NCBI RefSeq assembly: GCF_900119155.1
Contig: NZ_FPIR01000011.1
Coordinates: 46,898 to 110,897 of the forward strand
DNA length: 64,000 bases
DNA from: Ruminococcus sp. YE71
GTDB taxonomy: Bacteria > Bacillota > Clostridia > Oscillospirales > Ruminococcaceae
Direction: 5' to 3'
Shown piece by piece: positions 26,743-34,911 of this stretch; position 1 is the first letter of the stretch; each line of letters opens with the position of its first letter. Under the pieces are notes generated by a model. That model had not been told where the DNA came from and did no database searches. It was given only the letters and a program-made list of their open reading frames with translations. A program made the position numbers and the translations under genes.

Positions 26743-26746
26743 TAAT
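26718..26746 (+). promoter_or_regulatory. Consensus promoter of the excisionase-like HTH gene
   Basis: TTGACA (26718-26723), 17-bp spacer, TATAAT (26741-26746); the third 34-bp-spaced repeat runs into the -10 box. Confidence 0.87.
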
Positions 26747-26798
26747 ATAATCAAAACTTAACGAATTAGAGTTAAGTTGAAGAAAGGAGATACTCTTA

Positions 26799-27083
26799 AT
26801 GACAGATAAAAATTTTATGAGAGTAGAAGATGTTGCCAGGGAGCTTGATGTATCCAAGTCCTATGCATATAAGATAGTGCAGAAGCTCAACAAGGAGCTT
26901 GAATCTAAGGGTTATATCACGATCTCAGGCAGAGTGAACAGACAATACTTCCTCGAAAGGACTTGCTACGGCGGTTCTGCTGAGGACAGCGAAAGGAAAG
27001 AAGGCATAAACAGTATTCTTTCTTGGTGTTGCAACATATGCACGGAAGAGCTTGCCAGATTTTCTTGGAAATATTCCACTTAA
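26799..27083 (+). CDS. Excisionase-like HTH protein with a foreign C-terminal tail
   Basis: 94 residues; GAAAGGAG precedes the ATG. Residues 1-60 (FMRVEDVARELDVSKSYAYK, followed by VQKLNKELESKGYITISGRV) match the small HTH proteins that precede the tyrosine recombinase in Tn916-like integrative elements of gut Firmicutes. After about residue 72 the reading frame enters DNA that belongs, in another frame, to a DUF5677 gene, so the last 20 or so residues are probably not native. No recombinase follows. The gene looks like the left end of a deleted element. Confidence 0.75.
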   Translation: MTDKNFMRVEDVARELDVSKSYAYKIVQKLNKELESKGYITISGRVNRQYFLERTCYGGSAEDSERKEGINSILSWCCNICTEELARFSWKYST

Positions 27084-27643
27084 TGAGGCTTGGGTTTGCA
27101 GATGGTGCATATGCTCGGTGGAGAACACTATATGAACTATGCTGCTGCGCAGATTTTATAAGGCATCATGGGGAAAAGATTGCCAAACAATACTATGAAC
27201 AATCAAATACCGATGACCAAAATTATAGTTGGGCAAAAGGCGCTCTTGATGAGAAAGGAAATAAACTCGATGCTGGAAGCTTCAAAAAGATTCAAGAAAT
27301 AGTAAACATTGACTCTGGCTGGTTGTCACAATACAAATTGGCTTGCTTCATTACACACGCATCATCCCAAGGGACTTTTGGAAGGCTTGCGAATGGAAGT
27401 ACAGAAAACCTAATTACTGTCGGGCATTCAAATTATGGTATTGCAACCGCAGCAGAACACTCCGCAATATGTTTATGCTGGATCACCGGAGAGTTTGTTA
27501 CGTTATTCCATCATCTTGATTCAGATGCAAGATGTAAGTTATTAAGTGAATGGATCAAAGTGGTACGTGATGCATATTTTACTGCTCATGAGGAAACATT
27601 CGGAGAAAAGCTTGGTGAAAATGAATCATCGAAAACCTCTTGA
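27023..27643 (+). pseudogene. N-terminally truncated DUF5677-family gene
   Basis: The frame is open from 26984 and has only a TTG (27023) as a possible start, without a ribosome-binding site. The translated core, GFADGAYARWRTLYELCCCA followed by DFIRHHGEKIAKQYYEQ, matches DUF5677, a helical family of unknown function often found in accessory DNA. Members usually have a longer N-terminal part that is missing here. The upstream 60 bases overlap the tail of the HTH gene in a different frame, so a deletion has probably joined two genes. If read at all, translation would depend on coupling to the HTH gene. Confidence 0.65.
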
Positions 27644-27668
27644 CAACCTCCCAAATCTGCGCTATAAT
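27640..27668 (+). promoter_or_regulatory. Perfect orphan sigma-A promoter
   Basis: TTGACA (27640-27645), 17-bp spacer, TATAAT (27663-27668). No credible reading frame follows for 600 bp; see the candidate RNA. Confidence 0.85.
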
Positions 27669-27674
27669 ACCAAA

Positions 27675-27835
27675 TAAGGAGCAAGCCACCGGGCACATAT
27701 TCTCCTATAAGTCGCTGGTTTTGGTTATCATGGCGCTAAAAAAATGATAACTCGGCATCAGTGGGCAGTATAGTACAGAGCAAAATGTATAACTGAGATA
27801 CCACAGCACAAATCGCCTAAACAAATTTGTTTAGT
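27675..27835 (+). ncRNA. Candidate non-coding RNA of the mobile remnant
   Basis: The region downstream of the orphan promoter has no open frame but shows paired segments: AGGAG with CTCCT, GTTATCAT with ATGATAAC (8 bp, 12-nt loop) and a closing palindrome at 27817-27834. No family (6S, SRP, tmRNA) is recognised. The 3' end is not marked by a clear U-tract. Transcription and structure are inferences. Confidence 0.4.
27817..27834. repeat. 18-bp perfect palindrome
   Basis: CTAAACAAATTTGTTTAG is fully self-complementary. Its right half plus the next bases (TGTTTAGTAT) equal the core of the third operator-like repeat at 26733, so it may be another binding site. The rest of 27835-28120 is AT-rich with nothing recognisable. 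Confidence 0.6.
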
Positions 27836-28122
27836 ATCGAGTGAAATCTGGGGAGTGGGAATAATAAATCAACCCCAACCCACACGCAATTACAGCACTT
27901 TTTGCACTTCTCACTCCGATCCGATAACAAAATGATACCATTCCGATCCGGCGAATATTCTTTCATGGCAGAGAGATTTGAAGATTTGTGCAAATCTCGA
28001 TTCCCGCGGTAAATACAAGGCTTAGCGAAGGTCATGTGGCCTTCGTGTGACGCAATTTTCGGGGAATAGGGAGTATTTGTCCAAATTTTTACACAGTTAT
28101 AAACTCTCGATCTTCGACTAAA

Positions 28123-28182
28123 AACAGCTGAAATAATGACCCATTATGCCCGGTCGTCGGGCGTAGTGGGTCGCTGTTTTTT
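28123..28182 (+). terminator. Long interrupted hairpin with U-tract
   Basis: GACCCA/TGGGTC and GCCCG/CGGGC form nested stems (28138-28172), enclosed by AACAGC/GCTGTT and followed by TTTTTT. A good intrinsic terminator for whatever is read from the mobile remnant. Confidence 0.75.
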
Positions 28183-28224
28183 CTGTCAGAAATAAAAAAA
28201 TCCGAAAGAAATTACGAAAAGCCC

Positions 28225-28253
28225 TTGACAAAACTAACGAACGGTAGTATAAT
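28225..28253 (+). promoter_or_regulatory. Promoter and probable self-operator of the TetR gene
   Basis: TTGACA (28225-28230), 17-bp spacer, TATAAT (28248-28253). The spacer holds CTAACGAACGGTAG (28234-28247), a partly symmetric sequence (10 of 14 positions) that a TetR dimer could bind. Confidence 0.75.
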
Positions 28254-28282
28254 AACTAACAAGAGGTTCGGAGGTGCTTGAT

Positions 28283-28891
28283 ATGTCAAATGATAAACGC
28301 GAACAGATAATCTTAGCGACGCTGGAGCTCGCGGCAGAGAACGGGCTCGGAGGCGTGTCGATGTCGCAGATCGCCGACAGGCTCGGCATCCGCAAGCCCT
28401 CGCTATACAACCACTTCAAATCGAAGGAGGAGATCATCAGCGCGATGTACCACTTCCTGCGTGAGAGGTCGAGGTCGCAGGTCTCGGCTGCCGCGGTTGA
28501 TCTCGGCGAGCTTGTCAGGGACAGGTCGGCGGAGGAAGTGCTGAGCTTCACGGTCGCCAACTACAACAGGCTCAACGAACAACCTGAGATGATGAGCTTC
28601 TACAAAGTCATCTACTCGCAGAGGTCGCTGGACCCCATCGCTGCGCAGATAATGGCGGAGGAGACCGAGAAGATGCTCCTTGCCACCAAAAATCTATTCT
28701 ACGCATTGAAGGCTCACGGCAAGATCACGGTGGAGGACGTTGACACAGCGGCAGAGAGCTTCGCGATGACGATACACGCGATGACGGAGTATCAGCTCGA
28801 CTGCGTGAACAGCGGAAAGGAACCGAAAAAGGATATGCTCGGCGCATACATCAAATGGTTCGCGGAGCAGATCGGAGGAAACAATGGATAA
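28283..28891 (+). CDS. TetR family transcriptional regulator
   Basis: 202 residues from the ATG at 28283, 8 nt after CGGAGG. The N-terminal DNA-binding domain reads REQIILATLELAAENGLGGV, then MSQIADRLGIRKPSLYNHFK, the canonical TetR helix-turn-helix. The C-terminal ligand domain is all-helical and not assignable to an inducer. It overlaps the DUF998 membrane protein gene by 8 bp, so it probably controls that gene and itself. Confidence 0.94.
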   Translation: MSNDKREQIILATLELAAENGLGGVSMSQIADRLGIRKPSLYNHFKSKEEIISAMYHFLRERSRSQVSAAAVDLGELVRDRSAEEVLSFTVANYNRLNEQPEMMSFYKVIYSQRSLDPIAAQIMAEETEKMLLATKNLFYALKAHGKITVEDVDTAAESFAMTIHAMTEYQLDCVNSGKEPKKDMLGAYIKWFAEQIGGNNG

Positions 28892-29537
28892 GAAAACGCT
28901 TATAAATTACATCGGACTGCTGGGCGTGGTGTCCTTCCTGTCCTATGTCGCGGCGGTGGTATTTTCGCCCCTCGCCTACCCCGGCTACAACTGGATGGCG
29001 CAGGCGGTCAGCGACCTCAGCGCGGAAAACTCGCCCTCCAGAATGCTCTGGAACCAGCTGGACGCCCCCGGCAACAAATGCACGCTGGTCTGCCTGATGT
29101 GCGTGTGCATCTACATCAAAGACAAGCTGACCAGAACGCTGAGAGTCGGCATCTACCTGTTCACGGGCATGAGCTGGGTGTCGGGCATCGGCTACACCAT
29201 GTTCCCCCTCTCGGACAGCGGCAACGCCGGGAATTTTCAGGACTTCATGCACATCTATGTCGTCACCGCCCTTGTCGTCCTGCTGTCGATCGCCTCGCTC
29301 ATCGTCATGATGGTGGGCGGCTACCGCTCAAAGGGAAAGTACCGCTACATCGCCATCGCCGCGACTGTTGCGCTGACGATGATGTTCGTGGGAGCCATCG
29401 GTAAGGACGCCGTCCCGAGAGAGTACTTCGGCATCGTCGAGCGTTTCAGCGTGTTCGCCGCGACGGGATTCACGGGATTCCTCGGCATCTGCCTTTTCAC
29501 AGGGTTCAAGCCTCACGGCGAGGAGAAGCTCGGATAA
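28884..29537 (+). CDS. DUF998 family integral membrane protein
   Basis: 217 residues with six predicted membrane segments. It opens NYIGLLGVVSFLSYVAAVVF and has the DUF998 hallmark PGYNWMAQAVSDLSAENSPS after the first helix; a second landmark is GYTMFPLSD. The biochemical function of DUF998 is unknown; members often sit beside TetR or other small regulators, as here (GGAGG is inside the end of tetR). A strong terminator follows. Confidence 0.88.
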   Translation: MDKKTLINYIGLLGVVSFLSYVAAVVFSPLAYPGYNWMAQAVSDLSAENSPSRMLWNQLDAPGNKCTLVCLMCVCIYIKDKLTRTLRVGIYLFTGMSWVSGIGYTMFPLSDSGNAGNFQDFMHIYVVTALVVLLSIASLIVMMVGGYRSKGKYRYIAIAATVALTMMFVGAIGKDAVPREYFGIVERFSVFAATGFTGFLGICLFTGFKPHGEEKLG

Positions 29538-29543
29538 TAATAT

Positions 29544-29581
29544 AGTCCTGTTATGCTCGTTCGGGCGTAACAGGACTTTTC
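29544..29581 (+). terminator. Terminator of the tetR-DUF998 unit
   Basis: AGTCCTGTTATGC (29544-29556) pairs with GCGTAACAGGACT (29565-29577) with one U-G pair, then TTTTCTC. Confidence 0.85.
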
Positions 29582-29594
29582 TCAATTTGCCAAA

Positions 29595-29626
29595 ACAGAG
29601 CCACCGGATATTCCCGATGGCTCTGT
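29595..29626 (-). terminator. Terminator of a vanished minus-strand gene
   Basis: ACAGAGCCA pairs with TGGCTCTGT, and inner CCGG/CCCG bases extend it; in minus RNA it is followed by TTTTGG. It directly follows the stop of the fragment at 29636. Confidence 0.7.
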
Positions 29627-29635
29627 CACTAAATC

Positions 29636-29760
29636 TTATTTGCACTTAACGCTCTTGACAGCGCTCCAAGCTCCATAGTACTTGGTCTTGATGATGAACG
29701 AGACGGACTTGCTGTCGGTAATGGTCAGTCCTTTCCCCGAGTATTTAAAATTTTTTTGTA
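29636..29760 (-). pseudogene. C-terminal remnant of a secreted-type protein
   Basis: The reverse strand reads TITDSKSVSFIIKTKYYGAW followed by SAVKSVKCK and a stop, then a terminator. This looks like the last strands of a fibronectin-III-like or wall-protein repeat. The frame degenerates into A/T runs before 29750 and has no start, so only the 3' end of a former gene remains. Confidence 0.5.
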
Positions 29761-29813
29761 TAAATGCACAACCTCCCCGCTCGTTTTTTTACACTCGGCT
29801 AACTTTCATTTGA

Positions 29814-29842
29814 TTGACTATATTCATATAATATGTTATAAT
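29814..29842 (+). promoter_or_regulatory. Promoter of the diguanylate cyclase gene
   Basis: TTGACT (29814-29819), 17-bp spacer, TATAAT (29837-29842). Confidence 0.78.
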
Positions 29843-29897
29843 TGTAGTATAATTCAAGTGTGAGAATACAGTTCTTGCAGACAGTGAGGTGAGCCCG

Positions 29898-31829
29898 ATG
29901 AGCAGAAGAAAAACCATTTGCCTTGTGACCGCTTCTCCCGATACCTCCCATTCCCAGAGAATAAGTCAGGGCGTCTTTGCACAGTGCGAAAAATACGGCT
30001 ATAACGTAGCACAGTTTTCTTCAATGATAAACCTTGATTATTTTGAAGGCTTCAAGGATCATATGATCGGCGAGATCAATATTTTTGAGCTTATCGACTT
30101 CAGCAGGTTTGACGGAGTCGTTATCGACAGCATAAGCCTTATGCCCAACAACGAATCACAGTATATGGAGATGCTGTATCCGAGAATAAAAGCTCAGCCC
30201 GGACTGCCCGCCTATTGCATCAGTATGCCGTACAAAGATCTGGCGGTGGTCGAAAATGCCAACGACGAACAGATAAGAGAGATCTGCCGCCACGTTATCG
30301 AGGTACACGGCTGCAAGGATATCTGCTTACTTACAGGATTCAAGGGCAATCCCGAAGCCGAACAGCGGCTGGAGCTTATGCTTGACGAGGTAAAGCTCCA
30401 CGGACTTGAAGTATCCGACGAGCATATCAGATACGGAGATTTCTGGTACGGGAGCGGTATCCAGCTGGCTCAGGATATAATCGAAGGCAGGATCGCAAAG
30501 CCCGACGCTGTCATAGCCGCGAGCGACCACATGGCGCTGGGCTTCATCGACGAGTACACCCGACTGGGCGGCGAGATCCCAAAGGATATCTGCGTCATCG
30601 GCTTTGAGGGAACCCCCGAAGCCGCTCTGAACAGGATCTCGCTGACTTCCATCGAATCAAACTTTGCCAAATGCGCGGCGGACGCGGTAGATAGAATAAG
30701 GATGGACATTGAGCCCGATAAGGAAATAATCCCCTACGAGTCCGATCTGAAAAAAATGCTCCATCTTTCAAGAAGCTGCGGCTGTCCGCCTGATGTTGAC
30801 AGGACGATCGAGTCAATAAATCATCAGATATATTACATAGCAAGGAACTACGATCAGGTCTCCTATGCGGATAATGTGGATATAGGTCTGCTGATGGAGA
30901 GCCATATCCCCGAAAGACTGTCCGCGTCCCAAAGCCCTGCCGACTGCATAAGAAATATCCACGACCTCACCTTTATCATCGATCCGCTGGTGAATTTCTA
31001 TCTTTGCCTCAGAGAGGACTGGCTGGAGTCGGACAACGAAATGACAAAGGGCTATCCCGACAGAATGAAGCTTATGCTGATACGCTCCAATGTCGGCGAG
31101 GAGGACTTCTGCGGCGAGGGTGAGGGCTATTCCTTTGATACCTCGCTGATGCTCCCTCAGATGTACGAAGACCACGACGAGCCTTACGTTTATTATTTCT
31201 CGGCAGTCCATTTTTCTGTCAAGACCCTTGGCTACGCCGTCCTGCAGAGAAAGCTCTGCGATCACAGCAAATTCAATCTGGTCTACCGCAACTGGCTGCG
31301 GTTTGTGAATACCGCTCTTGAGATGGTGAGGACTAAAAACCGTTTCGTGGTGCTTTCCGTGTACGACAAGATGACAGGTCTGCTGAACAGGCGCGGAATG
31401 TACGAACAGCTGGAAAAACTGAAAGACAGAATGCCTGCCGGCAAGCGCTGCTTCGCCTGCGTCATTGACATGGACGGTCTGAAATACATAAACGACACCT
31501 TCGGACACGCCGAGGGCGACTACGGCATCAAGCGGGTCGGCGAGGCAGCACTTGCCATCACCGAGCCCTCCGACATCTGCGCGAGAGCGGGCGGTGACGA
31601 GTTCTATATCGTGGGCGTGAGAGACAGCTTTGACAGCGAAGAACTTACGGCTCGGTTCTGCGACAAGCTGAAAGAGCTGACCTCCTCCGACGAAAAGCCT
31701 TTCCCCGTGACCGCCAGTATCGGCTTTGCGGAAAGCAGCAGCGACAAGCTGGATATCGAGGAGCTGCTGTCCGAAGCCGACGAAAATATGTACCGCTACA
31801 AGCTGCAAAGAAAAAGACAGCGCAAATAA
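29898..31829 (+). CDS. LacI-type sensor domain fused to GGDEF diguanylate cyclase
   Basis: 643 residues from the ATG at 29898 (GAGGTGAG upstream). Residues 4-280 form a periplasmic-binding-protein-like domain of the LacI/GalR type (KTICLVTASPDTSHSQRISQ..., FDGVVIDS, IAASDHMALGFIDEYTRLGG, DICVIGFEGTPEA) but without the LacI DNA-binding helix-turn-helix and without a signal peptide, so it should bind a small molecule in the cytoplasm. A linker domain follows (about 290-470), then a GGDEF domain with MTGLLNRRGM and an intact RAGGDEFY motif. No RxxD product-inhibition site precedes it. It should make cyclic di-GMP in response to a ligand, perhaps a sugar. Confidence 0.9.
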   Translation: MSRRKTICLVTASPDTSHSQRISQGVFAQCEKYGYNVAQFSSMINLDYFEGFKDHMIGEINIFELIDFSRFDGVVIDSISLMPNNESQYMEMLYPRIKAQPGLPAYCISMPYKDLAVVENANDEQIREICRHVIEVHGCKDICLLTGFKGNPEAEQRLELMLDEVKLHGLEVSDEHIRYGDFWYGSGIQLAQDIIEGRIAKPDAVIAASDHMALGFIDEYTRLGGEIPKDICVIGFEGTPEAALNRISLTSIESNFAKCAADAVDRIRMDIEPDKEIIPYESDLKKMLHLSRSCGCPPDVDRTIESINHQIYYIARNYDQVSYADNVDIGLLMESHIPERLSASQSPADCIRNIHDLTFIIDPLVNFYLCLREDWLESDNEMTKGYPDRMKLMLIRSNVGEEDFCGEGEGYSFDTSLMLPQMYEDHDEPYVYYFSAVHFSVKTLGYAVLQRKLCDHSKFNLVYRNWLRFVNTALEMVRTKNRFVVLSVYDKMTGLLNRRGMYEQLEKLKDRMPAGKRCFACVIDMDGLKYINDTFGHAEGDYGIKRVGEAALAITEPSDICARAGGDEFYIVGVRDSFDSEELTARFCDKLKELTSSDEKPFPVTASIGFAESSSDKLDIEELLSEADENMYRYKLQRKRQRK

Positions 31830-31834
31830 AAAGC

Positions 31835-31869
31835 AAGCTATCCCGAAAAAAATCGGGATAGCTTTTTTT
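31835..31869 (+). terminator. Terminator of the diguanylate cyclase gene
   Basis: AAGCTATCCCGA pairs perfectly with TCGGGATAGCTT around six A residues, then TTTTT. Confidence 0.88.
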
Positions 31870-31883
31870 GTCTGTTCAATCGG

Positions 31884-31952
31884 TCACTTCACAGTCGCTT
31901 TTTTGACGGGACTCCACGCGCTGTGCTTTTCTTGGGCGGAGTTTTCTTTTGT
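31884..31952 (-). pseudogene. Very short C-terminal remnant like that at 29636
   Basis: The reverse strand encodes KHSAWSPVKKATVK and a stop, similar to YYGAWSAVKSVKCK at the 29636 remnant. An in-frame stop lies 22 codons upstream. It is at best the eroded tail of the same kind of wall-protein gene. Confidence 0.35.
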
Positions 31953-32050
31953 TCAGACGGCGTTTGTAGTGCTATTGCAGCAGAGTTTTATTTCAATTAT
32001 TGGCGGAATGTTACAAAAATTTATGTCACGCAGGCGCAAAATAAGCGATT

Positions 32051-32083
32051 TTGCAACAAATTGCACCCTTTTTGCAATTGTGC
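32051..32083. promoter_or_regulatory. Three TTGCA repeats phased by one helical turn
   Basis: TTGCA occurs at 32051, 32061 and 32072 (periods 10 and 11 bp), followed by TTGTGCA at 32078, immediately upstream of and into the promoter of the rhamnogalacturonan lyase gene. They lie on one face of the helix and could be an activator site. Confidence 0.5.
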
Positions 32084-32106
32084 ATATATTGGTTAAATGC
32101 TATAAT
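32078..32106 (+). promoter_or_regulatory. Promoter of the rhamnogalacturonan lyase gene
   Basis: TATAAT (32101-32106) with a poor -35 TTGTGC (32078-32083) at 17 bp, which fits a gene needing an activator. Confidence 0.6.
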
Positions 32107-32154
32107 AGAGATATGCTACACGTCCACTTCACGAAAGCGAGGAGTATCTATATT

Positions 32155-34713
32155 ATGAAAAAAGGATTCATGAAGAAAAGCGCGGCTGCTATGATGGCGA
32201 TGTCGGTCGGGATGACAGCCATGCCCGCAGCCCCCATCTCTGCCGAAGAAATAACCGAGACCTACCGCTATGCCGATCTCAACTACGATGGTGCCATAGA
32301 TGTGCTCGATCTGGTGTGCATGAAACGCGGTTATCAAAATCCGGACAGCCTGACAGCCGTCCAGAAAGCGATCTGCGACCTCAATGCGGACGGCACATTC
32401 GACGCCGATGACATCACTGTGCTTCAGGAGTATCTGGTGAACCGCATTGCCGAATTCCCGTCGGGGCAGATCTATTCCAAAACCTTCAAAACGCCCGACC
32501 CTTATAACGGGCAGAAAACGCTCACAAGCGGACGCTGGGTCGAGAAGCTCGACAGAGGAACCTATGCTGTGAACGCAGGCGGCTCCGTCTTCGTGAGCTG
32601 GCGGCTCCTCGCGCAGGACGAGCAGGACATCGGCTTCAACCTCTACCGCAGAACCAACGGCACGACGGTGAAGCTGAACTCCTCGCCGATAACAGGCGGA
32701 ACAAATTTCACCGACAAAACAGCAGATCTTACGCAGGATAATACCTATTATGTCACGACAGTATATAACGGTGTGGAGACCCCGACCGACGGCGATTTCA
32801 CGCTGAAAGCAGGCTCGTCCGTCTGGACTAAGGGCAATAACGGTGCGGCACAGATCATTCCGATCAAGGAGGGCGGCACGATACATTTCGTCTGGGTCGG
32901 CGACTTCAACGGTGACGGCGCATACGATTACCTCGTAGACCGCTGCACCGACGATCACCAGAAGCTCGAGGCATATCTGAACGACGGCACGTACCTGTGG
33001 ACTCTCGATCTCGGCGTGAACAGCGAGAACAAGAATAACATAACCCCAGGTGCGTCCACCCTCGACGTTGGTATGTGGGACGGCGCTACGGTCTACGACC
33101 TCGATCTGGACGGCTCTGCGGAGATACTTGTCCGAATCGCGGACGGCGTGACCTTCGGTGACGGCAAGACATTCTCGAACAATTCAGGCGGCAACGGTCA
33201 GGCGATAGCAGTCCTCGACGGCATGACAGGCAAGCTCGAAGCCTCCGTCAACCTCCCTCAGGACTACATGAGCGTCGGTCCGATGGCGTGTATGATGGAG
33301 GTCGGATATCTTGACGGCGTGAACCCTGCACTCGTGTGCTGGCTGAAAAACCGCAACTCCGACAAGAGCTTCAACAGCCTGATGGTAGCATACGGCTATG
33401 CTGGCGGAACAGAGTTCAAACAGCTCTGGAAGTATGACGCTAAATCGATGGGCGGTGCGGAAGCGCACCAGTTCCGTGTGGAGGATGTCAACTACGACGG
33501 CAAGGACGAGGTTCTGCACATGGGCTACGCGCTCAACGGTGACGGCACGCTCCGCTATCAGGTCAAGGACGTTGTTCACGGCGACCGCTGGCACGTTACC
33601 GCGTTTTCAAATGCGCAGAACGGCAAGGAAATGTGGGGCTACGGCGTTCAGCAGAGAAACCCCAACACGCTCCTCGAATACATCTACAACGCCAGCACAG
33701 GCAAGCTCATCTGGACGAATTACGGCGGTGACGGCACAGTCGATATCGGACGCGGTGACATCGGTGACGTTGACCCGACCCACGAGGGCATGGAGGTCTG
33801 GTCGTTCCAGGGTATGTACGACATGAACGGCAACAAGATCTCCGACACCAATGCATACCCGTCGTTGAAGCTCTACTGGGACGGCGACCTGCTCTCGGAA
33901 TCCTATAATGACAGCAAGATCGAGAAGTGGCATTATGATACAAAGTCTGTCGAGCGTCTGGCAACGACATGGAAGATCACAGGCTGTTCGTCAAGCGACA
34001 GAGGTGCGCCGATGTTCTACGGCGATATTCTGGGCGACTGGCGCGAGGAGATCATCTGCACCGGTTCGGACTATGCAAGCCTTGTCATCATCTCCACGAC
34101 GATGCCGACCGACTACCGTCTGAACACCCTCTCACAGGATCCTGCCTACAGAAACGATATGACGAGCAAGGGATATGTGCAGTCGAATATGCTCAGCTAC
34201 TATCTCGGTGATGGCATGGACGATCCCGGACAGCCCGATGTTCGCTACATCGGCGAAGTCGCACTTGACGAGAACGCGGTCTACGCCATCCGCAACGTCA
34301 ACAGCGGCAGATGCATGGACGTATCGAAATCCGGCCGCGCAGACGGCACGAACGTCCAGCAGTACGGCACAGTTCCCGGCAAGGCGAACAACACATGGAA
34401 GATCAAGCCCGCAGGCAACGGCTACTATTATATAGTATCTGAGCTTTCCACAGGCGAAAACTGCTACATGACGGTAGCAGACGGCGCAAATACTAACGGC
34501 GCAAATGTGGAGATCTCCAGCTTCCGCGGAGATGATTCCCAGAAGTTCAAACTGAAAGCCAACCCCGGCGGTTCGGTGATGATAATGACCAAGTGCTCAA
34601 GGGAGAGCAAGTGTGTGGAGATCATCAACGCCGAGACAGGCGCAGGCGCGAACGTTCAGCAGTGGGTCCCCACAGGAAGCACCTGCCAGTGGTGGAAGTT
34701 TGAAAAGCAGTAA
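32155..34713 (+). CDS. Secreted dockerin rhamnogalacturonan lyase (PL11) with ricin-type CBM13
   Basis: 852 residues from the ATG at 32155 (GAGGAG 10 nt upstream; the longer open frame lies before the promoter). Signal peptide 1-33 (ends PAAPISA). An N-terminal type I dockerin at about 38-105 has two calcium loops (DLNYDGAIDVLDLV and DLNADGTFDADDITVL), so the enzyme should attach to a cohesin scaffold. The catalytic part (about 120-695; FVSWRLLAQDEQDIGFNLYR, VWVGDFNGDGAYDYLVDR, HVTAFSNAQNGKEMWG) matches the YesW/YesX rhamnogalacturonan lyases, which cleave the pectin backbone by beta-elimination. The C-terminal 145 residues are a ricin-type lectin module with GRCMDVSK and repeated QxW motifs. 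Single gene. Confidence 0.92.
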   Translation: MKKGFMKKSAAAMMAMSVGMTAMPAAPISAEEITETYRYADLNYDGAIDVLDLVCMKRGYQNPDSLTAVQKAICDLNADGTFDADDITVLQEYLVNRIAEFPSGQIYSKTFKTPDPYNGQKTLTSGRWVEKLDRGTYAVNAGGSVFVSWRLLAQDEQDIGFNLYRRTNGTTVKLNSSPITGGTNFTDKTADLTQDNTYYVTTVYNGVETPTDGDFTLKAGSSVWTKGNNGAAQIIPIKEGGTIHFVWVGDFNGDGAYDYLVDRCTDDHQKLEAYLNDGTYLWTLDLGVNSENKNNITPGASTLDVGMWDGATVYDLDLDGSAEILVRIADGVTFGDGKTFSNNSGGNGQAIAVLDGMTGKLEASVNLPQDYMSVGPMACMMEVGYLDGVNPALVCWLKNRNSDKSFNSLMVAYGYAGGTEFKQLWKYDAKSMGGAEAHQFRVEDVNYDGKDEVLHMGYALNGDGTLRYQVKDVVHGDRWHVTAFSNAQNGKEMWGYGVQQRNPNTLLEYIYNASTGKLIWTNYGGDGTVDIGRGDIGDVDPTHEGMEVWSFQGMYDMNGNKISDTNAYPSLKLYWDGDLLSESYNDSKIEKWHYDTKSVERLATTWKITGCSSSDRGAPMFYGDILGDWREEIICTGSDYASLVIISTTMPTDYRLNTLSQDPAYRNDMTSKGYVQSNMLSYYLGDGMDDPGQPDVRYIGEVALDENAVYAIRNVNSGRCMDVSKSGRADGTNVQQYGTVPGKANNTWKIKPAGNGYYYIVSELSTGENCYMTVADGANTNGANVEISSFRGDDSQKFKLKANPGGSVMIMTKCSRESKCVEIINAETGAGANVQQWVPTGSTCQWWKFEKQ

Positions 34714-34720
34714 GCATTCC

Positions 34721-34759
34721 AAAGATCCTTCGCAGTGATGAACTGCGGGGGATCTTCTT
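34721..34759 (+). terminator. Terminator of the lyase gene
   Basis: AAGATCC and CGCAG pair with CTGCG and GGATCTT around a short loop, then CTTATTT. Confidence 0.75.
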
Positions 34760-34827
34760 ATTTGCAAATACAATTATACCATAGTTCCGACCAATAATCA
34801 AGCATGAGACTTTTGAAAGATATCCGA

Positions 34828-34856
34828 TTGACTATTGCGGCTCGGTATGGTATAAT
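34828..34856 (+). promoter_or_regulatory. Promoter of the Nudix-HD unit
   Basis: TTGACT (34828-34833), 17-bp spacer, TATAAT (34851-34856). Confidence 0.8.
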
Positions 34857-34911
34857 TGACATAGACCTTTATAATAGTATATCAGTTCGTTCTGATGTAA
34901 AAGGAGAAACC

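Noticed and set aside
27675..27835. 6S RNA, SRP RNA or tmRNA
   Set aside because: None of the conserved motifs of these RNAs is visible, so only a generic candidate RNA is reported.
31726..32154. N-terminal extension of the rhamnogalacturonan lyase into the cyclase gene
   Set aside because: The frame would cross the cyclase terminator and the lyase promoter, and the signal peptide begins at the ATG at 32155.
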